Assembly: GCA_001632425.1 (NCBI GenBank)
Contig: KV425568.1
Coordinates: 263,701 to 327,700 of the forward strand
Length of the DNA stretch: 64,000 bases
From: Neolentinus lepideus HHB14362 ss-1
Lineage: Eukaryota; Basidiomycota; Agaricomycetes; Gloeophyllales; Gloeophyllaceae
Reading direction: 5' to 3'
Shown here: in pieces, positions 33,182 through 44,559 of the stretch
Layout of the letters: each line of letters opens with the position of its first letter
Position numbering within the stretch: the stretch's first letter is position 1
The notes under the pieces: generated by a model
What the model was told of the DNA's origin: nothing
Databases searched by the model: none
What the model saw: the letters and a program-made list of their open reading frames with translations, nothing else
Made by a program: the position numbers and the translations under genes

Positions 33182-36100
33182 TCACCGCAAGTCCACAATT
33201 TCTAAATTCGTGTCTTTCATTTGTACATGACCTTTGTCCGCATCCTGGATATCAAGTGAGCACCAAGATCGGATAGCGTGGCAGGAGCTTACGGTATATA
33301 TAGGAACGTCAGGATGAGGATGGAAAGCCTCTTTCGCCTTGCAATCCAGGATAGTCTGCAAACCTGGAGGATCCGTCAGACGAAAGATACCGAAACTGAA
33401 AGTAAAGTCCTGTCAATCATGTATGTGCGTGGAGGCACGAGCGCTACCTACTTCGGCGTAGACGATGGCGCGCACACAACAGCGAACGATTCGGGCAACA
33501 TTCTCTGAAAACCACAGTGGGTATGCAGATCCACGGACGACATGAAGCCTGAGATACGAGATAGTCGATCCAGATTTAGTCAATAGGATTTGCCACAGTC
33601 AGCGACTCACATGACTGCGTAGGATGAGTATGGATCTAAAAACGAAGATAGACGTCAGAGCGGCAAACTCCCACAGTAACAAAACCCTCAACCCACCCAT
33701 CCCAAGGTGATGAGATTCCGCTCTTCCATAAACTCCAGCACCAGCTCCTCTTCGTCCATCGTGCACGTATCACTGGTCGCATGCTGCTTCGGAATCAGTA
33801 GCGTCGACACAACATACTTGTGGCCCTTATCCCTGCCCAGCAGCAGACCGCACGTCTCGCGATTACGGGCAGTGTTGACGGCAGCAATGGACAGAAAGCG
33901 CGGCAAACAATCGCGCGGGAGGTTAACAGTCTTCAAGTCAGGCACAGGGCCGTCCGATTTGGAGTCCGCCCTTGTTATCCGATCGGAACCAGAGCCAGTT
34001 GACCCAATCGGCGACGGTTGTGTCGGATATGAGGACGGAGGGCCATTGCTCGGGTAACTACGGTGATGATGATGATGCTGATGCAGCTGTGGAATCGGCG
34101 GATAAGATACACCATGTGGCCCGTAAGAAGGCGATATTATGCGTGGCATGCTCGAGAACAGGTCAGATCCCTGCGTGTCGAAGAGTAGATTGGACGCTGA
34201 AGGCATGGGCGCGTGCTTCATGAACATGGATTCCAGCGATGGTGTGTAGCCCTGGGTCATCTGGTGTTTGGTCATCAGTGATGGGTACCGAATGGCACCC
34301 AGGTCGGGTGGTGGAGGAGAAGTGGTGGTCACCGGAGTAGGGTATGAAGGGCTAGTCGATGGATAGTCAGAACGGTCGAAATACCCAACGGTCAAAATCC
34401 GCTTACCTTCTCCTGGGAGGCTTCGACGGAGTCTGCTCGGGCTCTTTGTCGCGCCGCATCGTTTGTCGAGGCATTGACGGCCCATCAGTCACAGACACGT
34501 CGGTAGATGAATCGTCCTCATACTTGCTTGGGCTCTCCAAGGGCATAATCGGAACACCTTGTCTATGGTGCGACTCCAGAAACTGATACTGCGAAGTACT
34601 CACAGCAGTCGGAGCGGCCAGTGCTGATGAAGACGTCGGAGTCGCCGGCGGCCGAGCGGCGCGCGCAATGGCCTCAGCTTCGTGCTGTCTCCGTACCGAT
34701 TCCTCGCGCTCTCGCATCGCAGCAGCCTGCTGCGCGGAGCTTATCATATTCGGAGGTGCAGAGACCGGTAGTCCCGACGCGTTGAACTCCTGACGAGCAA
34801 CACGTGCCGCCTCCTCAGCCTCGCGCTGTCGATGCGCAATTCCTTCCTGTCCCTGCGAATACGCGGACTGCAGCGATGAGGTGAGTACTGGAGGAACATA
34901 GGCAGAGTTGAGCTGGGTTCGCGTCGCGCGAGCTGCCGCTTCAGCTTCCTGCTGACGCTTCATGATTCCTTCCGCCTCTTCCCTCCGCCTGTCATCCAGC
35001 CTCCTCCTTGTGGCCTCTTCTTCTCTCCTCCTTGTAGTTTCTTCATCTCTTCTTCTCGCATCTTCGTTAGGGCTTGGCTGCTGACGCAAGTTACTGATTC
35101 TCATTTCATCCATCCTAGCCACGATCGCGTCACCATCCATGGGGCGAGGGCCATAGACAGGTCCGCGCTCCTCCCTCGCTCTATATGCCAGGGCTGCCGC
35201 CTCTCTTGTCCTCTGCTCGTCCTCACGTCGTCTTGGATCGTCTTGCTGGCGTCGTGCATACTCGTCCGCCTGCCTCCTACGCGCAACCTCGACCGTATCT
35301 CTCCGTTTCGCTTCTTCGTCCGAGCTGCTTCCCCTCGTATCATCGTATATTCTCCTCTCCCTCGCCTTCTCCCGGACAGATGCATACTGATCCTCCTCTT
35401 GGATAGGGAACGGTTCAACCCGACTCCTCCGGGCGATCGGGGGATCTTCCTGGTACGTCTGCGGAGTCAGCGGGCCTGGGGATGACGAGTCTGAATGCTC
35501 CTGTGACCCGTGCCAGCGCTCGTACCGCTCCACGAGCGTCGGCTTGATCTTACTTAGGTTCGCCAGAATATCTTGCCCATTCTGTGTGGTAGATGATATT
35601 AGCATCGAATCCATTCGACAATAGACGTAATGGGAGAGATAGGAACAGGAGGGGGTGCTAGACAGGTGACTCTACAATCTGGGCAAGATCAAGGCTCTGC
35701 TTGCCCACAATTCTAGTAATTCGCTGCTCGCACTGCATCTGTGAAATGTCATTGGCCATAATCAGCTACATCGGACGAGGGTAAGGACATGAAATAGACG
35801 CACCGTCAATTCTACTTTGAAAGTAAATAGCATGCGAATCACCCAGCCCTTCCAGACACTGTCTAAACTGAAGAGATCACCTGTCTAATCACTCGAAAAT
35901 GCTCCAACATCAGTGGAAGTCGCTATGCCTTGGCTGTCCGCGGTGCTAGATAGCAACGCAACCCAAGACCGCTCTCCAGCTGCTGATTCTTTCCCCCTCT
36001 GCTACAACGTTGCAACTAGCGTGTCACTGCACGACTCGCATAGCAAACGGGAAACATAGAAAGCGTAGACAAGTGATAGATAACGCACCAGTCCAAGGTT

Positions 36101-36475
36101 ATGTCTCTGCGACTCGTTCAAGAGACTCAGATAGTCCTGATGTGCAGGCAGAATGTCGAGCACGATCGATGCTGCCCTTGCAAACTCTACAAACGCAGCC
36201 TCAAGATCGCCTGCCTTCACGTACTCCTTGCCCAGATCTCGCGACCTCTGCGCGGTCCGCAAGTAATGTTTCAAGTCTTTCGGCCCATTCAAAAGACCCT
36301 CCTTGGCCAGTGTCGCAAGCTCGCTGATAGATGGTGGTCTATTGGCACTACGTGGTCCAGCTGGGTGGGCTGGTACTGATAGCCTGCTGGGCGTGACGGG
36401 GTACACGAGAGTCGTGCTGGGCGAGATAGGACCGCGAGGGGGCGTCGAGGTCGCCAGATTGTTCGCAGAGGCCAT
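33182..36475 (-). CDS. AMSH-type endosomal deubiquitinase (JAMM metalloprotease)
   Basis: K63-specific ubiquitin protease acting with ESCRT-0 at endosomes (S. pombe sst2 type). The true start is the ATG at 36475 ([20 protein letters not shown]). The first exon holds a USP8-dimerisation/MIT-like domain ([40 protein letters not shown]). A long Arg/Glu-rich coiled, disordered middle (about 34.4-35.6 kb) follows. The MPN domain begins [20 protein letters not shown] and [20 protein letters not shown]. The JAMM site is split over three exons: ITLGW / IHTHPTQSC / [19 protein letters not shown]. The zinc ligands (His-x-His, Asp) and the AMSH-specific segment are intact. The last exon ends EIVDLR. Exons between 35.6 and 36.0 kb were not resolved individually. 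Confidence 0.93.
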
Positions 36476-36993
36476 ATACGACAAGCTCAGTGGAAAGAGA
36501 AACGAAAGCCCTTAATACCATCCGGAAATATAAGACATCACCGCAGTCTGCTGAAGGCAAATGGAGAGGCTACAATCGAAACGGCAGTCTGCGCAATAAA
36601 TGGAAGCTACACGTGTCTATACCGCACTGCCTCGCTGCAGGCATATTACTCTAACATTTACACACTGAACAGGCAGAGAACTGGAGGAGACGGGAGGATT
36701 AGAGTAGCGGAGGAGTAGCAACGCTTGCCGATTTGGCGAGGCTCCCTTATCTCCTATACGTACACCCTAACGCACCCGTTGTGTCCGTTTGTGTAAACGG
36801 CAAAGAAGGACGTGCAGGGTCCTGATAACCCATAACCCATGGATGCAGGGTCGACAATGTGTTGAGAACATCAGGGTACTGGGAGCACACTGGCACAAGG
36901 ATTAACAGTTCAGAACAATGATAATGAGAATCCAACAGATACAAAGGATAGACAGACAATTATATCACACCGTCGATCTCCAAAAGGGGGGCA
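36476..36993. other. Upstream region of AMSH / 3' flank of the ZRG17-like gene
   Basis: 518 bp between two minus-strand genes. No coding sequence with splice or start support and no recognisable element was seen. Confidence 0.55.
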
Positions 36994-39370
36994 TTATTCT
37001 CTAACCACACCCACAGTTACCTCGACTTCCGCCTCCCCTCTGCTCCCACTCGTTCCAACGGCAAGTGCGCTCTCGCACTTCTCCCATGCCCACCTCGTCA
37101 ACTCCACCACTTCGCGATCCGTCATGCCCTTCTTTACATGCAGCTCTAGCGTCACGACTAAAGACTGCATCGCTGCCTTCGTGGTCGTGGCGCTGGGACG
37201 TGTCAGCGGAGCAGTTAACTGCCATATGTGTGGCGCAGGCAGGTGAAGGATCTGAGGGTGCCGTTCAAGCTGCAATGCAGACTCGTCAGCAATATTTCCT
37301 TATTCGAGCTATAGCAGACAGACCTCTCGCATTGCTCGAAGGAACGCCTCCATCCTGCCCCCAAGAAGACCTCTTTCTGGGGCGGTTTGCAAGAGGACTG
37401 CACCAAGAGCTACACAAGCCCGGTAAGATATTCGAAACATCACTATGGTTTCGACAGATGAGAGTAGGAGATCAAATACTTGATGTTGTGTTCTGACAGA
37501 CTGGTCATTAGTATGTGTCATAGCTTAGGCTTTAAGCACTCACGGCGGAACTATTGCGGCGGTGATGATCAACGACAATGCAAATAGAATAGGTGATAAT
37601 GTATAGGGATTAGACAGCAGAGTTCCGATAGCGGTCGCTGGTAGTGGGTGGGTATATGATGAGGGCATTGGGTAACGGGACGAGATAGAGCGAAGGAGAA
37701 ATGATAATGGGGGTAAGTAGTTGCCGGCAACTGTTAACTACAATGTTAGTTTCTGCGCTATAACAGTAGTGGATCTAGTTCACCGTTCACAAGCTTTGAA
37801 TGGTTGTTAAACACAAGCGCACTGATCAATAGGGACGTAATAGTGCCAATGATCGTAAAGACAGGAAACTGGATGCTATTTCACGCCGAATGTGAGATCG
37901 AAAAGGAAATGCCTATCGAACGAATAGCCTACCCCAGGAGATTGGCCGTCTCATCGCCAAAATGATGATGGTGCCCTTCCTCTCCAACGGAGAGTAGCAG
38001 ATGCTCCACCGTCTCTTTACAAACATACACTGCCGAGAACATGAGATAAACCGACTGCGCAAAGAGCAGCACCGTCTCTATTCGTGCATTTCTGTTCACG
38101 ATGCTCATTAATACACGCAGCGACCAATCTAGCAAACGCACCCGTAAGGCCGACGCATTTTGTTCTGCATTGATGGACTTGCTAGGTATGCAGGTAGAAG
38201 CTGGCCTACCCCCAGACCAAAAGCATCGAAAACAACCCAGTATCCCAGGCCAGTGCACGCGAGGGAGCCGACTTGCTGTCCGGATACCCACATCCACGCA
38301 CCGAGCAGGAATTGGGTCACAACACAGGTAACAACAGCGGGAGCAGCGATGTTGTGCGGTTCCAGATTTACGCTGTTGTCGAGCGACTGGTCGATGGTCT
38401 TGTCGGAGACACTCGTCTCGAAGCTTGTCTTCGTCGGCTGGGCCGAGTGCAATGGGGCAAAGGGCGAAACGGGGTTCCACGGCGAGACCGGCGCCAGTGC
38501 AGGGTTCGTCTGCAAGTCCGCTGGGTCCACGCCGGGCTCCAGGAACGAGAAGAAGTTGTGTGACAGCGAGTGCCGATGGTGATGTCCCCGCTTGGATGGG
38601 CGGGAGGACATGGCCGCCATGGGGTGCGTCGCGGAGGTAGGAAGCCCAGGATCGTCTAGCTCGTCGAGCGCATTTGGCGGTCGCCCACCGAAGGTAAATC
38701 CTTCACCTAGCTTCTCGGGTGCAGGAGCTCGCGAGCGCAGGGTAGGCATGCTCTCTATGGAGGGCATCAACACTCCCTGCGGCCGCGAGTTGTACTCGAG
38801 CTCCTGTGCACCATCTTCCAGAATGGTTTGTGGTGGCAAAGCTCCTGGTCGGGGAAAGAATATGGATAAATTACGGGAGTTGATACGGGAATGGCGTCGG
38901 TAATTTTTGGGAGGCGAGCCTACTCCATTGTGGGCAGCGTCAGACAATGAAGAGGACGAAGAAGAGCTCTGATTTATTTGACCCGACTGCGAGCAAGAGA
39001 ATGACTTTGACGAGAAAGAGGGTGAGAGAGGTGAGGGAACGGAGGTAGAATAGGGGCCAGACGTCGACTTGGTTCGAGAATGCGTCGACCTGGAGAAAGA
39101 AGTCTGGAAGGGAGAAGGTGGTGCGACGCGATTCCCATTGAGGCTCGAACTACCGTTCGCGGACGAATTGAAGGAGAAACTGGTGCGGAATGGACCTGCC
39201 GACTGAGGCAGGCTAGGGTAGGACAGTGATGCTCCGAGATCTAGCGGAGGCTTGATGGGTGTAGAATCAACTCGCAGTCGGGGAGGCGTAGACGTGCCAT
39301 TCGGTGCGACCGGCTCGTCCAACGACACCACACCATCGTCCTTCTCCTGACTCGACTTTCTTCGATGCAT
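36994..39370 (-). CDS. ZRG17: Cation diffusion facilitator, ZRG17/MSC2-like (ER zinc transport)
   Basis: Membrane protein of the CDF family that brings zinc into the secretory pathway, usually as a heterodimer with Msc2. The real start is the ATG at 39370 (MHRRKSSQEKDDGVVSLDEP); the frame is open a little further upstream from a GTG. A long Ser/Pro-rich cytosolic N-terminus precedes the marker HHHRHSLSHNFFSFLEPG. Helices follow (AAPAVVTCVVTQFLLGAWMW, CTGLGYWVVFDAFGLGVGQL, ARIETVLLFAQSVYLMFSAV) with VCKETVEHLLLS and a His cluster GHHHHFGDE. The C-terminal domain contains LVVTLELHVKKGMTDREVVE and ends VGVVRE. I favour Zrg17 over Msc2 because of the N-terminal marker and the short His loop. Small middle exons near 37.2-37.9 kb were not fully resolved. 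Confidence 0.82.
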
Positions 39371-39820
39371 CACGGTCTCCGGTCTCTCGTATCCCTCGAG
39401 GTGTTACTCAGTCTGCCCGAAACTCGCTGGTTCTCAGCCAGATAGCGCAGGTCGAACTTGGCCTAGTGTTCCACGTGTATGGCATCAGTCACCGGCAGCG
39501 ATGAAGTGTCAGTCGTATCGAGGTATGTCTGAGAGTATGACCCGGGCCTCTGTAATAGCAGCGAGATGGCCAGCTAAGGACCTGATTCCTGGTGCCGAGC
39601 TTGATTGATGCGGGGTGATCACGTGGGATAATGTAGAATCCAAGTATTCCAGTGAGTCAGTCAAACAAGCATTAACTTTCAGACATGAAGAATCAGGCGT
39701 CCCGTTGAAGTTTGAACGCAAGGACGACGAAGAGTGTGCCCGCGAAAAGTCGGAGGTTGGACTGGGATGTTGAAGTTCCGTGCACTTTAGAACCCAACTC
39801 TCATCGTTTCACCGACTTCA
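39371..39820. promoter_or_regulatory. Divergent upstream region of ZRG17-like and methyltransferase genes
   Basis: 450 bp between divergent start codons. No specific element was recognised. A short plus-strand frame reaching from 39712 into the methyltransferase gene is not in the methyltransferase frame. Confidence 0.5.
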
Positions 39821-41676
39821 ATGATGCGCGATTTCAGTCAGGCAGAGATCGAAGAAGAAGAGCGGTATTTCCACAACGTCATGGAGACCTTTCGCCAATA
39901 CGCGTCTTACTCGGTAAAAAATTCGGCCTCACTGCCTTTACCATTCAACTGATCAGAACGAATATTGGCCTGCAGCTTGCAGCGAACAACAGACGCCGGA
40001 AGGACTTTTACACTCTCCCGCTGGAGGACCGGCAGCTGCTGGATGAGCTCGGGTACAAACACAAGCTGGACGAGGTGGACAGAGCCATCTTGACGAACGC
40101 TGAATTCCTGAAGGAAGTTGTCCAAGACCCCGAGATCTTTGGACACGACGAGGAGAAATACGAACACGGGGACGAAACGGTATCAGCTATAGATGGGCAT
40201 ACAGGAGGTATGTCCAAAGCCGCTTCGTCGTACAAATTCGACGTTCACGAAGCTTGCGTCGTGAGCATATAGAATCAACGCATGACCACAGTCACCCCCA
40301 CTCGCACGATGGTCTAAATGCTGGCCACCCACACTCCCATGGCCCCCCCTTGACTCTGGGCCCCGGCTCCCATAAACCCAGACGCTACCGACCCACCGAC
40401 GCCGACATGGACAAGCTCCGGAGCACCCTAAAGCAATTCGTGCGAGACTGGAGCGCGGAGGTACATAACCACCCGCTCTCCCAGGGATACTGACGCAACA
40501 ACACCTCGAAATGCAGGGTAAGACAGAGAGAGAGACGTGCTACAAGCCGATGGAGGATGCGCTAGTGGCGCATTTCGCCCGTGTCCCCGTTGAAGAAAGG
40601 TGGTGATTGTGGTGTACCCCTCTGTCCAGCGCTCACGCGTATGATACGTGACAGGCTATCACTACGGGTCCTCGTCCCCGGCGCAGGTATGGCGCGACTA
40701 GCCTGGAATATTGCCAAACTCGGTACGTTAAAGTCTTGTTTTTGTGTCAAGCACATTTTGACAGACGAGATTGTTGTTGTTGTCATTTGCACCCGGACAA
40801 TGTAGGATTTGCATGCCAAGCAAACGAATTCTCCCATTACATGCTCTTAGCCTCGCACTTCATCTTGAACCGGTACGAATTCCTCATAGCTCTCAGTAAC
40901 CGTTTTAATACTTACTGGCGGATTCAGAACGACGGAGGTCGAGAAGCACGAGGTCTACCCATACGTCCACAGTTTCTCGAACCTGCGAGACCGACCGTCG
41001 CTGCTCATGCCTGTCCGCATTCCCGACGTCTTACCCTCCTCCCTGCCTGCCAACTCGGATTTCTCAATGGTGGCCGGTACGTGTCGTCCGTTCCAGTTCT
41101 CCATTGCCGCCTACGCCACACTGCCTTAGGTGATTTCGAGGAGATCTACGGTGACGAGGAGTCGCCGGCTGAACAATGGGACGCGATCGTGACGTGTTTC
41201 TTCATCGATACAGTGGGTCACCTCCCAGAACCTCGCCCGGAGATCCCACCTATACGAAAGGAATATCCTGCAGGCTAAGAATATCGTCAATTACCTTCGT
41301 ATATTGCACCGGATTCTGAAACCTGGAGGCGTATGGATTAATCTCGGTCAGTGTCAATGTGTTTCTCTGATCATGGCTGTGAACTGAGGAGGAACAGGGC
41401 CGCTGTTGTGGCATTTCGAGAATAACGCGACCAACGAGCCCTCGGTCGAGCTCGATCTGGGAGAGGTCAAGGCGCTTGCGAGTAAAATTGGATTCGAACT
41501 CCACGTACGTCTCTTAAGTCGATGAGCTCTGTGGCACTGATCGATGGACTTGTGGTAATAATTGGCCATCTTCGCAGAATGAGAGAACAGTTGAGACGAC
41601 CTATGTGAATCATAAACAGAGTATGCTGGGATACGTGTATCACGCAGCCTTCTGGTGCGCTACGAAACAGGCATAG
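39821..41676 (+). CDS. Carnosine N-methyltransferase family protein (N2227 type)
   Basis: SAM-dependent methyltransferase; family members methylate carnosine to anserine in animals, while the fungal substrate (yeast YNL092W) is uncertain. ATG 39821 (MMRDFSQAEIEEEERYFHNV), exon 1 to 39913, then NRRRKDFYTLPLEDRQLLDE and VDRAILTNAEFLKEV. A His-rich stretch (STHDHSHPHSHDGLNAGHPH) follows, then MDKLRSTLKQFVRDWSAE. The SAM-binding motif VLVPGAGMARLAWNIAKLG and FACQANEFSHYMLLASHFIL are intact, as are EQWDAIVTCFFIDTVGH and LRILHRILKPGGVWINLGPL. It ends FWCATKQA. Eight or so short exons. Confidence 0.9.
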
Positions 41677-41892
41677 ATCATAAAGGACTGTATTTATTAA
41701 ACACTTGTATCCTCCGATGACCCAAAAGGTTTGTTCTCTAGCGAGTCAAAGTTCTATGCGTCTCATGATATTAATGATACTGAGTGATTCTGCGTCGATC
41801 GGCGCCCGGCGCTGCTCGGCCACCCCTATGACTCAACCAATCGATTGCAGTTATAAAGGCCATGATTATCCAGCATAGCTTCCGGGACCACG

Positions 41893-42834
41893 ATGTTACT
41901 CGACTTCATAACTCTCGACGTCTTCACCGACACTCGATATGCCGGCAACCCCCTGGCTGTAGTGTCGGTACCTTCAGCTGACGCGCTCACGCCAGAGCAG
42001 AAGCAAGCGATCGCGAAGGAGTTCAACCTGAGTGAGACCGTCTTCATCTACCCACCGACAAACGACGTGACACCGGAGGTCGCTGTCAGCATCTACACGC
42101 CCAAGCAAGAGCTGCCCTTTGCAGGGCACCCGACCGTCGGCAGTACATACTTCCTCTTGGGCATCGGCCCACTGGAAGGGAAAAAGGAGGCGATCCTGAA
42201 GACGCCCTCTGGCCTGACGCCAGTCTCTTACGACCCGAGCGCTTCGCGGGGGGCGGTCAGCGTAGCGCACGATGTCCTTATCCACAGACCGTACAGAGAG
42301 TTATACGGGAAAATCTCGGGGCTGTCCGATGCTGACCTGGTGCAGCTGCCGGGCGGAGGAGTGGCAGTGTGCTCGATCGTCAAAGGGATGACGTTCTTGA
42401 TGGTGCATATCAAGGATCTCGAGGCGCTTGGACGGATGCGGGGCACCACGCAGGATATTGTCATCGAGGCAAGGGGCGAGAGGGCTGGCGAGAAGGACTG
42501 GCTAGTCAATTTCGTGGGGGCATACTGCTTCGTCATCACAGACGAGACTACAGAGGGCGGTGTTGGTGTGAAGAAGGTGAGGGCGAGGATGCTGCACGGA
42601 ATTGGAGAGGAGGACTCGGCTACGGGGAGTGCTGCTAGCGCATTTGGTGCGTGGATGAGCCTGGCGAACGCACCAGCCAGCGAGAAAGAGCAGAGGTATG
42701 AGATTACGCAGGGCGTTGAGATGGGGAGGAGGAGCGAGATTGGTGTTAATGTGAGGAAAGGGGAAACGGGCATCGAGGAAGTCAGATTGCACGGTCAGGC
42801 TGTGAAGGTTATGGACGGGAAAATAGAAATATGA
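41893..42834 (+). CDS. PhzF-like isomerase/epimerase family protein
   Basis: 313 residues, no introns, unlike nearly all its neighbours. Family fold of PhzF and diaminopimelate epimerase. It begins MLLDFITLDVFTDTRYAGNP; the conserved glutamate lies in NLSETVFIYPP. Other family blocks are QELPFAGHPTVGSTYFL, DWLVNFVGAYCFV and GIGEEDSATGSAASAFGAWM. It ends KVMDGKIEI. The natural substrate in fungi is unknown; no phenazine genes are nearby, so a phenazine role should not be assumed. Located 216 bp downstream of the methyltransferase on the same strand. Start at 41893 follows ccacg, with no upstream in-frame ATG seen. Confidence 0.92.
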   Translation: MLLDFITLDVFTDTRYAGNPLAVVSVPSADALTPEQKQAIAKEFNLSETVFIYPPTNDVTPEVAVSIYTPKQELPFAGHPTVGSTYFLLGIGPLEGKKEAILKTPSGLTPVSYDPSASRGAVSVAHDVLIHRPYRELYGKISGLSDADLVQLPGGGVAVCSIVKGMTFLMVHIKDLEALGRMRGTTQDIVIEARGERAGEKDWLVNFVGAYCFVITDETTEGGVGVKKVRARMLHGIGEEDSATGSAASAFGAWMSLANAPASEKEQRYEITQGVEMGRRSEIGVNVRKGETGIEEVRLHGQAVKVMDGKIEI

Positions 42835-43036
42835 GCGGGTTGTGATGAGAAGATTTGCTCGTAGAATATTACATAGTTCAAGCAGGTGCTCATGTCAGGG
42901 TTACATACGGTTGTTGGTGAACCTGTCCACACGTGATCTTGGTGCCACAAAGAAGCCGCGGTGTCGCTGACATAAGCAGACACTCGTTCTCAATCCACCG
43001 CCACACCTGACTTCCTCTGATTCCGCCTGAGCAAAC

Positions 43037-44387
43037 ATGGTCTGCCTTTTGTCTCTACTCGCATCTCCCGCAACTACTGAGTCTATATTGCCAGGCCCGC
43101 AATGAAGAAAAGGCCCAGTCCATGCTCTACCGCTTCCGCGAAGCCCAAGCCGCAGAGCTGGGGCTTGGGACGCGCGCCGACCGCCGCCCGCGGATGGCGA
43201 GCTCGTGCAAGAGCTTGCGGGAATGTGAGCGGTGGAGGGGCGAGATTCTGCGGGAGATTAGCAGGAAGGTCAGCAAGATCCAAGACTGTGCGTATCCGCG
43301 ATTCGTCGATCCGAGGGGTGCGCTGACGGACGAGCTCTGCAGCGGGCTTGACGGACTATGAGGTCCGCGACTTGAACGACGAGATTAACAAGCTCATGCG
43401 GGAGAAGCGGCATTGGGAGAACCAGATCGTTGCGTTGGGTGGCGCGAATTACAGGAGGAATGTGCCCATGATGGACGACGATGGGAGGGAGGTTCCGGGG
43501 ACGAAGGGGTACAAGTGAGTGGCGCGAGCTGTTTGTGTCGTCTCTAATCTAGAAGGCGCACTCTGCTAGAGAATGCTGCTAACTGTAACGCAGATACTTT
43601 GGCCGAGCGAAGGACTTGCCGGGCGTCCGGGAACTCTTCCAATCAAAGAAACTAGAGGAGGACGAGGAGAATCAGGTGCGTGCTTTCTATATCCCAGATT
43701 CACTATTTTATATACAATTTTCTAGATCCAAAGTTTCTACAAACGATTCACGAACCAAGGCCCGGCCTACTACGGGGACCTCGACGAAGCAGATGGGTCG
43801 CTACTCAAGGAGGAGCAAGACCGCGAACAAGAAGGTCTGTACTCTTACCATATACCTTCTCCCTCCTCACCATTCGTCTTACACGCTTTCATGATCCACC
43901 CCTTCACGACCTATCTAACCTTCCGTCGCTTCCACGAAATATTCGTTTCTTTCCTGATCCTAATGCTCCATTCCGGGCCCTTTTCACAGAATGGGAAGAA
44001 GCCTACCAAAATCTCCGGGGCACCCTTGGCCTCCCCACCGACGCGCCCATCCCTCCGCTCCCCCGTCCCACTCCCCAAACTGTCTCCATCAACATTACCG
44101 CCTCGGACGAGCCGCCCTCGGGCGGCACAAAACGCAAGGACCCCGAAGCAGGAGAGGAGGACGTCGAGATTGCGGACGGCAAGCGGAGCAAAACAGATCA
44201 AACAACGGTGGATAAACCCGACCCCGCCTCTCCCGATGACAAAGCGCGGCTGCAGACCGCCGTGTCCTACATCCCGTTCCTCAGCCCCGAGCACCTCCTC
44301 CCGCCCAAGCTCCCCGGTCGCGCGGAGATGGAGGCGATTTTGCTAGACGTGCGGAAGAGGGCTGTGCTGGAGGAGTATTTTGGATGA
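43037..44387 (+). CDS. ISY1: Pre-mRNA splicing factor Isy1
   Basis: Spliceosomal protein of the NineTeen complex that acts around the first catalytic step. The conserved N-terminus (M)ARNEEKAQSMLYRFREAQAA is only obtained if the initiator ATG at 43037-43039 is an exon by itself: a donor gtctgc follows at once and an acceptor ..attgccag ends at 43094. Then come ECERWRGEILREISRKVSKI, DYEVRDLNDEINKLMREKRH, WENQIVALGGANYRRN and GYKYFGRAKDLPGVRELFQS. The family core closes with FYKRFTNQGPAYYGDLDE. A Pro-rich, acidic tail ends RKRAVLEEYFG. About six exons. Confidence 0.93.
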
Positions 44388-44407
44388 TAGATACACCGCT
44401 GTCAGGA

Positions 44408-44455
44408 CAAAAGTAATTTTCTTGGGATGAGCAAAAGTGATTTTCTGGGGATAAG
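44408..44455. repeat. Imperfect 24-bp tandem duplication just downstream of the tRNA gene
   Basis: Two adjacent 24-bp copies (caaaagtaattttcttgggatgag and a variant with three changes, described here by position only: 44408-44431 and 44432-44455). Read on the tRNA strand, each copy carries one TTTT run, the basic Pol III stop signal. Confidence 0.75.
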
Positions 44456-44466
44456 CAAATAGTATA

Positions 44467-44559
44467 GGGCTCCGCCGGGGTTCGAACCCGGGGTCACCTG
44501 CATATATACGCAATTCCTGCAAGCCCAAAGCAGGTATCTTACCACTAGACCACGGAGCC
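44467..44559 (-). tRNA. tRNA-Pro (UGG anticodon) with intron
   Basis: On the minus strand the acceptor stem GGCTCCG pairs with CGGAGCC. The D-arm region is TGGTCTAGTGGTAAG (A box) and the T-arm has GGGTTCGAACC (B box). The anticodon stem CCTGC/GCAGG encloses TTTGGG, giving anticodon TGG, followed by about 21 nt of intron at the canonical 37/38 position. The discriminator base is C, as usual for eukaryotic tRNA-Pro. The intron contains a second GCAGG that could also pair with CCTGC. Confidence 0.93.

Noticed and set aside
37929..38480. Separate 183-codon minus-strand gene
   Set aside because: It runs through introns and exons of the ZRG17-like gene; its coding-like end is an exon of that gene.
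41893..42834. Phenazine biosynthesis gene or start of a secondary-metabolite cluster
   Set aside because: PhzF-like proteins are widespread and no other biosynthetic enzyme lies nearby. The lack of introns alone is weak evidence for horizontal transfer.
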